A DNA stretch of 12,919 nt from Erysipelotrichaceae bacterium (GTDB lineage: Bacteria > Bacillota_I > Bacilli_A > Erysipelotrichales > Erysipelotrichaceae). The notes under the pieces are model-generated. The model did no database searches. It had not been told where the DNA came from and was given only the letters and a program-made list of their open reading frames with translations. This document shows positions 1 through 5,102 of this stretch, piece after piece. Location of the stretch: positions 1 to 12,919 of the forward strand of contig JABUSI010000297.1 of assembly GCA_021442745.1 (NCBI GenBank), in the 5' to 3' direction. Every line of letters starts with the position of its first letter. The first letter of the stretch is position 1. Both the position numbers and the translations under genes were made by a program.

Positions 1-2
1 AA

Positions 3-494
3 TTAAAACTTAACTACATCTCTCAATGCAGATTTGCTGTTCTGATATTGTACCTGGTACCACAGTTCTACACCGTGTTCTTCCAACCAGCGCAATACTT
101 CTTTATCAGATTCTGTCAGCCACAGGTTGATACCGTAGTTGGTCTGTGGTTCTGCAGAGTCCGGTCTCTGATAGAATCCTGCACAGTTCAGGTTAGGAAT
201 CTTAGCACCGTGTTCGATGGCTTCCTTCGCATCGGTGATGTAACGGAATACTACGAACGTCTTGGTTCCCCAGTAATCATCTTCCTGGTCAATCTTCGCA
301 AATGTCTTCGGAGATACTACGTCAAATTCTGCTCCGCCCGGCAAAGCCAGTTCCAGCAATGTGCGAGCTTCTTCATCCTTGGAAACACCTTCGTTTACAA
401 CGATGAATTCATCCGGATTCATGATTCTGCCGAATGTTGAGATAACCTGTCCATGCAACATTCTTTCGTCTAATTTGTATAAAGCAACAGCCAT
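3..494 (-). CDS. PTS mannose/fructose/sorbose-family IIB subunit (second IIB paralogue)
   Basis: Cytoplasmic IIB phosphocarrier of a mannose-class PTS. It accepts phosphate from IIA and passes it to the sugar entering through IIC/IID. The protein is 163 aa, usual for a free-standing IIB. The N-terminus has the family motif DERMLHGQV at residues 9-17, and His14 is the expected phosphorylated histidine. ATG at 494 is preceded by GGGAGG with 9 nt spacing. It lies 19 nt after another IIB (514-1002). The two align without gaps over most of their length and are about half identical by eye, with the best match in the first 90 residues and more divergence in the C-terminal third. It is the last gene visible of the IIA-IIB-IIB block, and the stop codon lies 3 nt from the window edge. 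The substrate cannot be read from the sequence. Confidence 0.93.
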   Translation of the reverse strand: MAVALYKLDERMLHGQVISTFGRIMNPDEFIVVNEGVSKDEEARTLLELALPGGAEFDVVSPKTFAKIDQEDDYWGTKTFVVFRYITDAKEAIEHGAKIPNLNCAGFYQRPDSAEPQTNYGINLWLTESDKEVLRWLEEHGVELWYQVQYQNSKSALRDVVKF

Positions 495-513
495 TTTCTT
501 AATCCTCCCAATA

Positions 514-1002
514 CTAGTACTTTACTTTATTTTTTAATGGTTCTTCCTTAAAGTAGAAAGATACACGGTAAATCAGTTCAACGCCTAATTTCTCCAGTTC
601 GCGGAAACATTCAATATCATGATCATCTACGTTTAACGCAGGGCCATACTCCTTTTCTGTCGGACGGTTCGGACGAGAATACATTCCGCCGACATTCAGT
701 TTGTCAATCTTGACACCTTTTCTTGCGCAAGCCAATGCATCATCGATGTACCGGAATACCACAAACGTATGATTTCCCCAGTAATCGTTGTCCGCATCAA
801 TCTTCGCAAACGTATCGCAGGATACGCAGTCGAAATCTGCACCGGCAGGAACAGCCAGTTCCAGCAAGGTGCGTTCGTTTTCATCCTTGCAGACTTCATC
901 GTTTACCACGATGTATTCGTCAATATTCATTACTTTTGAGAAAGTCGTTACCACCTGTCCGTGCAACATTCTTTCGTCAACTCTAAACATCTCTACGCCC
1001 AC
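514..1002 (-). CDS. PTS mannose/fructose/sorbose-family IIB subunit (first IIB paralogue)
   Basis: Mannose-class IIB phosphocarrier of 162 aa. The motif DERMLHGQV is at residues 9-17, with His14 the predicted phosphorylation site. I chose the GTG start at 1002 because GAGGAGGAG sits 6 nt upstream. The next ATG (988-990) has no ribosome binding site at a usable distance, and the GTG start gives the same N-terminal length as the following IIB. The gene overlaps the 3' end of IIA by 20 nt, so the two are probably translationally coupled. Shared blocks with the second IIB include residues around TLLELA and TFAKID and a DYWG-x2-TFVVFRYI stretch. The C-terminal 60 residues differ most, which is where different partner or sugar preference could reside (inference). 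Confidence 0.92.
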   Translation of the reverse strand: MGVEMFRVDERMLHGQVVTTFSKVMNIDEYIVVNDEVCKDENERTLLELAVPAGADFDCVSCDTFAKIDADNDYWGNHTFVVFRYIDDALACARKGVKIDKLNVGGMYSRPNRPTEKEYGPALNVDDHDIECFRELEKLGVELIYRVSFYFKEEPLKNKVKY

Positions 1003-1423
1003 GACGTTCTCCTCCTCTCGCCTTCGGTGCTTCTTCTACCATACCGATAGAATCTTTGCACGTTGCGACTACCGGAATCAGATCTTCCTTGGTAGCGTAC
1101 ATATCTTTCATCAACAGAATTTCCAGCAAACTCGGCAAGTTCATACCGTAAATGATTGTCACCGGATACTTCTGAGACAACATAAAGGATGCGTTGAACG
1201 GAGATCCGGATTTCAGATCACAGAAAATGATAACGTGATTCTTTTCCGGTTCAAATTTAATCAACTGTTCCTCAATACGTCCTTTTAATACATCCAAACT
1301 GTCATTCGGATAAAAATTTACAGCAGCCACCTGTTCCGGATCCTGTTGCCCGGCAATCATTCCAACGGAATACAAAAATGCACTGGACAACTCACCGTGA
1401 GCAGTCAAAATAATTTTTGTCAT
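983..1423 (-). CDS. PTS mannose-family IIA subunit
   Basis: Cytoplasmic IIA phosphocarrier, phosphorylated by HPr and donating to IIB. It is 146 aa. The N-terminus TKIILTAHGELSSAF is typical of the EIIA-Man fold, and His9 is the expected phosphorylated residue. ATG at 1423 has AGGAGGG 6 nt upstream. An in-frame TTG further up (1453) lacks any ribosome binding site and would add an unrelated ten-residue leader. The last residues form an arginine-rich tail (RGGERRGRR region). The same DNA holds the ribosome binding site and GTG start of the next gene, so the tail may be a by-product of the overlap. The gene follows IID by 163 nt that contain a terminator and a separate promoter-like region with a cre site. 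Confidence 0.93.
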   Translation of the reverse strand: MTKIILTAHGELSSAFLYSVGMIAGQQDPEQVAAVNFYPNDSLDVLKGRIEEQLIKFEPEKNHVIIFCDLKSGSPFNASFMLSQKYPVTIIYGMNLPSLLEILLMKDMYATKEDLIPVVATCKDSIGMVEEAPKARGGERRGRRDV

Positions 1424-1448
1424 TGTTTTCCCTCCTGCCGCACTCTCG

Positions 1449-1462
1449 TGCAAGCGGTTACA
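1449..1462. promoter_or_regulatory. Second cre-like site, at the IIA promoter start
   Basis: The minus strand reads TGTAACCGCTTGCA, matching TGWAANCGNTNWCA at every defined position but one (G where A or T is expected). It covers the predicted start site just downstream of the -10 TATGAT. This is a roadblock-type position for CcpA repression of IIA-IIB-IIB and parallels the site on the IIC promoter. Confidence 0.6.
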
Positions 1463-1486
1463 TCATACTCCTATGTTACCATAGGA
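1462..1486 (-). promoter_or_regulatory. Candidate promoter of IIA-IIB-IIB with overlapping inverted repeat
   Basis: Minus-strand TATGAT (1462-1467) matches the -10 consensus at five of six positions. Directly upstream is a perfect 7-bp inverted repeat, TCCTATG (1469-1475) and CATAGGA (1480-1486), with a 4-nt centre. It occupies the spacer, and there is no recognisable -35. The expected start is near 1455, about 30 nt before the IIA ATG. A promoter is needed here if the terminator at 1535-1563 is efficient. Confidence 0.5.
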
Positions 1487-1534
1487 ACTTATTTTTGTAC
1501 CAGTATTTTTTACGGAAATTAAGATAGTCGGTTT

Positions 1535-1563
1535 AAGAAAAAGGGGTCCACGTTGTGAACCCC
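1535..1563 (-). terminator. Rho-independent terminator after the PTS IID gene
   Basis: On the minus strand GGGGTTCAC and GTGGACCCC form a 9-bp stem (one G-T pair) with a 3-nt loop (plus-strand arms 1543-1551 and 1555-1563). TTTTTCTT follows immediately (1535-1542). It stands between IID and IIA and so splits the PTS genes into two transcription units, or attenuates between them. Confidence 0.85.
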
Positions 1564-1586
1564 TATCGCATTGTTCTGATTCAGAA

Positions 1587-2486
1587 TTAGCAGAAAATGA
1601 CAACGCCTGTGAATTGAGCGATCAATGTAGATACCAACGCAATAGCGAATACCAACACGATCAACTTTGTGGTTGTCCAGCCCTTCTTCATCAAGCTAGC
1701 CATGAACATAACTAAGCACAGAGGCAAGATACTTGGAATTAAGCCATCCAATACTTCTTGGATCTTTGTAGTAATTTCTACGCCTTCTTGTAATGTTGTG
1801 TTACCTGCAGCATCGGTTACGTATGCATTACCTGTTACAGTAATCTGCAAACCGGTATTCAAGGATACCCAGGAAGCTGTCAATACACCTAATACCATCA
1901 GACCTAATACAGAAGCACCTGTAGAGATCTTATCAACGATGTTAGATGACTTGATGGTAGACAACATAGATGTTCCCATCTTATAACCGTAAACCAATGA
2001 GATGTAACGGAACGCGAAGTTGAATACGTTCCAGATAATGAACGTAACGATTGGACCCAATACGGAACCGGCAGCAGCCATAGAAGCACCGATTGAGCAA
2101 GCGATCGGACGGAATGTACCCCAACCTAAGGAGTCACCGATACCAGCGAAAGGACCCATCAAACCAACCTTGATGTTGTTTACGGAATCTTCTAATTCTG
2201 TAGTATCTTCATCCGGTCCGGCATTAGCAATCTTTTCTTCCAAAGCCAATGTTGTACCCTGAATAGGCGGGATTAACAAAGGCATTGTGTTAAACATTTC
2301 CAAATGACGCTTCAAAGCGCGTTTCATCTTTGCAGGATCGTCATCGTATAACTTGTGGAATACCTTCTGGAATGCGAACAAGTAACCCAATGATTGGAAA
2401 CGTTCGTAGTTGATAGCACCCATGTCATAGAATGAACGCCAGTAAACTGAATTAATATCAGCTTGAGTAATTTTCTTTTCAGCCAT
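1587..2486 (-). CDS. PTS mannose-family IID subunit
   Basis: Membrane subunit that forms the sugar channel together with IIC; IID is found only in the mannose class of PTS. The protein is 299 aa. Residues 14-45 (YWRSFYDMGAINYER followed by FQSLGYLFAFQKVF) match the conserved amphipathic N-terminal part. The family signature GPFAGIGDSLGWG is at 111-123, followed by RPI. Hydrophobic segments lie at about 142-165, 190-208, 250-268 and 273-298. A polar, glycine- and threonine-rich loop at about 210-245 separates two of them. ATG at 2486 follows AAGGAGG, 18 nt after the IIC stop. A strong terminator follows, so IIC and IID may be made on their own transcript. Confidence 0.94.
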   Translation of the reverse strand: MAEKKITQADINSVYWRSFYDMGAINYERFQSLGYLFAFQKVFHKLYDDDPAKMKRALKRHLEMFNTMPLLIPPIQGTTLALEEKIANAGPDEDTTELEDSVNNIKVGLMGPFAGIGDSLGWGTFRPIACSIGASMAAAGSVLGPIVTFIIWNVFNFAFRYISLVYGYKMGTSMLSTIKSSNIVDKISTGASVLGLMVLGVLTASWVSLNTGLQITVTGNAYVTDAAGNTTLQEGVEITTKIQEVLDGLIPSILPLCLVMFMASLMKKGWTTTKLIVLVFAIALVSTLIAQFTGVVIFC

Positions 2487-2504
2487 TTTTACGTTTCCTC
2501 CTTA

Positions 2505-3275
2505 TTACGCTTCTCTACTTCTACGTCTCTTTTCAGGAGCAGCAGATCCACCATCGTTGTTTACATACAACAATGCAGCAGCCAAACCAAGAACAGCTGT
2601 AGGAACCAAGCCCATGCCAAGAGCAGCAGCCAATACGAAACCGATCATGAAGAACGGAGTCAGTTTTGGCTTGTTCATCAATACGAACAACATAGCGAAT
2701 CCGACAGAAGCCATCATACCACCGGCAAGGTTCAACCAATTGCTCAACCAGCCCGGCAATACGATCTTAGCTACAACGTCAGAACCGAATGCTACCAGGA
2801 AGAATGCAGGTAAAGCACCTTGTAAGAACCACAATGGCAATGTCCAGTACATAACACCACATGTCTTATCCAGGTCACCTTGTTCTGCATATTCATCAGC
2901 CTTATGCATAGCACCGATGTTGATTGTCCAGATAGCCATCTGTAACATCTGAGCAACGGAAGCCAATGCAACACCTAAAGATACAGCCTGGTTTGCAGAA
3001 ATTGCACCGTTAGAGATACAAGCTGCAGCAGTTGCCAATGCTGTAGCGGAGCAAGCATCTGGTGGAATAGCAGCACCAACAGAGATAACTCCTAAGAAAA
3101 CGAATTCAAGACCAGAGCCTACAGCAAGACCCATGGACAAGTTGCCCAATACCAAGCCCATCAACGGACCTACCAGGATTGGACGGTTGATTTGTGTATG
3201 GAAACCACCGTAGATGTCCCATTCACAGATACCAGCTACTAATGCAACGATTAGCGCTTGACCAATATTTCCCAT
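2505..3275 (-). CDS. PTS mannose-family IIC subunit
   Basis: Membrane sugar permease of a mannose-class PTS, 256 aa. Almost the whole protein is hydrophobic. The conserved EIIC stretch GPLMGLVLGN at 36-45 continues into a GSGLEFVFLG segment at 53-62 and IPPDA at 70-74. I chose ATG at 3275 because AAGGAGG lies 8 nt upstream and the typical IIC N-terminus (GQALIVALVAGICEWD) begins here. The frame stays open upstream to 3476, but that part is AT-rich promoter DNA. The C-terminus ends in a short charged tail (PEKRRRSREA). First gene of the PTS block, 18 nt before IID and divergent from the aldolase operon. The sugar is unknown; GalNAc-, mannose- and fructose-type systems all share this architecture. 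Confidence 0.93.
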   Translation of the reverse strand: MGNIGQALIVALVAGICEWDIYGGFHTQINRPILVGPLMGLVLGNLSMGLAVGSGLEFVFLGVISVGAAIPPDACSATALATAAACISNGAISANQAVSLGVALASVAQMLQMAIWTINIGAMHKADEYAEQGDLDKTCGVMYWTLPLWFLQGALPAFFLVAFGSDVVAKIVLPGWLSNWLNLAGGMMASVGFAMLFVLMNKPKLTPFFMIGFVLAAALGMGLVPTAVLGLAAALLYVNNDGGSAAPEKRRRSREA

Positions 3276-3315
3276 CTTTTCTTCCTCCTTTTTTTGAAAA
3301 TTTTGAAATGATGTG

Positions 3316-3321
3316 ATTATA
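3316..3321 (-). promoter_or_regulatory. Possible second -10 element (P2) for the PTS operon
   Basis: The minus strand reads a perfect TATAAT, with a predicted start near 3309 and a leader of about 33 nt before IIC. No recognisable -35 lies 16-18 nt upstream; an inverted repeat (3333-3358) occupies that place. It would need an activator, or it may be chance in AT-rich DNA. Confidence 0.35.
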
Positions 3322-3332
3322 TTGAGCGCAAA

Positions 3333-3358
3333 AAAACAAAAGTGCTGTGTTTTGTTTT
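3333..3358. repeat. 9-bp perfect inverted repeat in the PTS leader
   Basis: AAAACAAAA (3333-3341) and TTTTGTTTT (3350-3358) are perfect 9-bp arms around the 8-nt centre GTGCTGTG. Read on the minus strand, the repeat sits 11-36 nt upstream of a TATAAT at 3316-3321, where a -35 would be. It could be an operator or a weak AT-rich hairpin in the leader RNA. Confidence 0.4.
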
Positions 3359-3380
3359 CCTGCACCGAATACCTGAATTT

Positions 3381-3415
3381 TCGAGAATGATTTTTTCGTG
3401 TTTGTTTTCTCTCGA
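3381..3415 (-). other. Inverted repeat at the 5' end of the PTS leader
   Basis: TCGAGA (3381-3386) and TCTCGA (3410-3415) are perfect 6-bp arms around a 23-nt AT-rich loop. If transcription starts near 3416, the arms would form a stem at the very 5' end of the PTS mRNA. The loop is long and the stem short, so it may be fortuitous. Confidence 0.3.
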
Positions 3416-3422
3416 CATAGAC

Positions 3423-3451
3423 AAAATAACACTCAATGAAAGCGGTGTCAA
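3423..3451 (-). promoter_or_regulatory. Sigma-A promoter P1 of the PTS operon
   Basis: Minus-strand -35 TTGACA (3446-3451) is a perfect consensus. It is separated by 17 nt from -10 TATTTT (3423-3428), which matches TATAAT at four of six positions. The expected start is near 3416, giving a leader of about 140 nt before IIC. The cre sequence at 3437-3450 fills most of the spacer and overlaps the -35. Assignment to IIC follows from strand and position; the weak point is the -10. Confidence 0.6.
3437..3450. promoter_or_regulatory. CcpA-binding cre site on the PTS promoter
   Basis: TGAAAGCGGTGTCA matches the classical cre consensus TGWAANCGNTNWCA at all defined positions. It lies between the -35 and -10 of the PTS promoter, overlapping the -35. 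CcpA bound here would block polymerase, the usual mode of catabolite repression in Bacillota. It is also about 90-105 nt upstream of the predicted start of the divergent ltaE transcript. Confidence 0.8.
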
Positions 3452-3458
3452 TACCTAT

Positions 3459-3486
3459 TTCCCACATTTCACACACAATTCACACA
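3459..3486. repeat. Triple TTCACACA-type direct repeat upstream of the PTS promoter
   Basis: TTCACACA occurs at 3468-3475 and again at 3479-3486, exactly 11 bp apart. A near copy, TTCCCACA, is at 3459-3466. Relative to the predicted PTS start near 3416 they span about -43 to -70, where an activator would bind. The regulator is not identified and no regulator gene sits beside the PTS in this window. Confidence 0.5.
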
Positions 3487-3506
3487 ATCCAAAACCCGTG
3501 ATTTCC

Positions 3507-3535
3507 TTTATCACACCTCGTTTCGGTGCTATAAT
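3507..3535 (+). promoter_or_regulatory. Extended -10 promoter of the ltaE operon
   Basis: Perfect TATAAT at 3530-3535 is preceded by TG at 3527-3528, giving the extended -10 form TGCTATAAT. The best -35 at 17-nt spacing is TTTATC (3507-3512), only three of six matches, which an extended -10 tolerates. The start would be near 3542, about 20 nt before the ltaE ATG. Confidence 0.65.
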
Positions 3536-3561
3536 TTTCGCATAGAAAAGAGGTATTCTGC

Positions 3562-4590
3562 ATGAAATCATACATTGATCTCCGCTCCGATACGGTCACT
3601 CTGCAACCGTTGGAAATGCGCAAAGCGATGTTCGAAGCGGAAGTCGGAGACTCCATCTACGACGACGACCCGACCACCATCGAACTGGAAAAACTGGCTG
3701 CCGAAATCACCGGCAAGGAAGCTGCCATCTTCGTATTGAGCGGTACCATGGGAAATCAGTTGTCCATCATGAGTCAGACAAGGCGTGCCGACCAGATTCT
3801 GTTAGGTGCACACGCTCATATCATCGAACACGAATGCGGTGCTCCTGCCGTACTAAGCGGTGTCAACTTCCGTCTGATTTTCAATCCGGACGATCGCATT
3901 TATCCTGCCGACATTGAAAACTATGTCACCCCGGAAGACGTCCATATGCCGCACACTACTCTGTTGTGTCTGGAAAACGCCTTAGGTAACGGTACCGTCG
4001 TTCCGTTGGACGTGATGAAAGAAGATTACGAAACCGCTCATCGGATGGGACTGCGCGTTCATCTGGACGGAGCCCGTTTATTCAATGCCGCACACGCCCT
4101 GCACTGTGACGTCAAAGACATCACACAATATTGTGACAGCGTCACCTTCTGCTTATCCAAAGGCTTATCCGCTCCAATCGGATCCATGATTTGTGGAGGA
4201 AAAGAGTTCATTGCCCGGGTCAAACGCAATCGCAAACTGGTCGGCGGAGGCTTACGGCAATCCGGATACCTCGCAGCAGCCGGCATCTATGCCCTCAACC
4301 ATATGGTTGACAGACTGCAGGATGACCACGACAACGCCGCCTATCTGGCAGAAAAACTGTCCGCTCTTCCTTATTTATATATAAATAACGAATTACGGGA
4401 TATCAACATGGTCTTCTTCCGTATTGAGAAAGAAGGATTCGACCACGACGGATTCGTACGGTATCTGTACGATCATGACGTCAAAATCAACGGACAGGAC
4501 AAAGGAATCTACCGCTTTGTCACCCATTACGGTATCGAAAAGAAAGACATCGACACCGTCATTGAACTGATGAAACACTATTTACAATAA
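3562..4590 (+). CDS. ltaE: Low-specificity L-threonine aldolase
   Basis: PLP-dependent fold-type I enzyme that cleaves L-threonine or allo-threonine to glycine and acetaldehyde, in the cytoplasm. It is 342 aa, close to the 333-350 aa usual for LtaE. Visible landmarks are IDLRSDTVT at 5-13, the glycine-rich LSGTMGNQ at 59-66, and the HAHIIEHE block at 84-91. LDGARLFNAA at 168-177 contains Asp169, which should contact the PLP ring nitrogen. FCLSKGLSAPIGS at 196-208 carries Lys200, the expected Schiff-base lysine, and GGGLRQSG at 228-235 carries an arginine for the phosphate or carboxylate. ATG at 3562 follows AGAGG about 8 nt upstream. First gene of a three-gene operon, with only 12 nt before the next gene. 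An extended -10 promoter lies immediately upstream. Confidence 0.95.
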   Translation: MKSYIDLRSDTVTLQPLEMRKAMFEAEVGDSIYDDDPTTIELEKLAAEITGKEAAIFVLSGTMGNQLSIMSQTRRADQILLGAHAHIIEHECGAPAVLSGVNFRLIFNPDDRIYPADIENYVTPEDVHMPHTTLLCLENALGNGTVVPLDVMKEDYETAHRMGLRVHLDGARLFNAAHALHCDVKDITQYCDSVTFCLSKGLSAPIGSMICGGKEFIARVKRNRKLVGGGLRQSGYLAAAGIYALNHMVDRLQDDHDNAAYLAEKLSALPYLYINNELRDINMVFFRIEKEGFDHDGFVRYLYDHDVKINGQDKGIYRFVTHYGIEKKDIDTVIELMKHYLQ

Positions 4591-4602
4591 AGGAGAACTC
4601 AT

Positions 4603-5100
4603 ATGTCATTGGAAAACTATCCGAAAGTCGCAGCGAAGTTCGTCAGCGAACTGCCGACAGGAATCTTTTTAACCGCCCAAAAAGACGGCATTGCCAACTC
4701 CATGGTCATCGGCTGGGCAACCATCGGCCGGGTCTGGAGCCGTCCGACCGTCACCATCTACGTCCGTCCGCAAAGATATACGCACGATTTACTGGAAAAA
4801 GCAACGTCCTTTACCGTCAGTATTCCGGCGCATGGCGAACTGAAAGAAGCAATCCGTGTATTGGGAACCGAATCCGGCAGAAACCAGGACAAGCATGCAA
4901 AGTGCAATCTGACCCTGCACGAATCCTTAACCGTTGATACACCGTATATCGAAGATTGTGAAGCCTGGATTGAATGCCGTATCATGTACCGTCAATGGAT
5001 GCACGATACCGATGATCCGGTTATTTCCCGGCAATATCCGGAAAAAGATTATCATGAAATCCTGTACGGAGAAATCCTGCATTGCGGTATCAGGGAGTAA
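4603..5100 (+). CDS. Flavin reductase-like (FMN-binding split-barrel) family protein
   Basis: Likely a small cytoplasmic flavoprotein of the flavin-reductase/NtaB (DIM6/NTAB) family, 165 aa. The characteristic N-terminal pattern is present: a GIFLTA strand at 20-25, then GIANSMVIGWATIG at 29-42 and SRPTVTIYVRPQRYT at 46-60. In this family these elements line the FMN site. A SFTVSIP strand follows at 69-75. The C-terminal part (YGEILHCGI) matches the last barrel strand. The exact electron acceptor cannot be told. ATG at 4603 has AAGGAG 8 nt upstream. Its stop codon is 2 nt before the next gene's ATG, so it is operonic with the aldolase and the peptidase. Confidence 0.85.
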   Translation: MSLENYPKVAAKFVSELPTGIFLTAQKDGIANSMVIGWATIGRVWSRPTVTIYVRPQRYTHDLLEKATSFTVSIPAHGELKEAIRVLGTESGRNQDKHAKCNLTLHESLTVDTPYIEDCEAWIECRIMYRQWMHDTDDPVISRQYPEKDYHEILYGEILHCGIRE

Positions 5101-5102
5101 GT

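Noticed and set aside
788..1288. Plus-strand open frame of 166 codons opposite IIB and IIA
   Set aside because: It shadows two genes with clear catalytic motifs. Its serine-, phenylalanine- and arginine-rich translation resembles no protein family.
3328..3345. Possible sigma-54 promoter for the PTS (minus-strand GCAC followed by TTTGC), since some mannose-class PTS operons use sigma-54 activators
   Set aside because: The two conserved C positions are 16 nt apart instead of 11, and the leading TGG is missing. A sigma-A promoter fits better.
3276..3476. Longer IIC protein beginning at 3476
   Set aside because: The extra 67 residues read through promoter DNA with cre and inverted repeats and have no family resemblance. 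The ATG at 3275 has a strong ribosome binding site.
3468..3488. CACACAAT repeats considered as the start of a CRISPR array or larger satellite
   Set aside because: There are only two or three short units, with no spacer structure and no cas genes. An activator site is the simpler reading.
5082..5102. TTG start seven codons upstream for the M3 peptidase
   Set aside because: It would overlap the preceding gene and lacks a ribosome binding site. ATG at 5103 has GGGAG at proper spacing.
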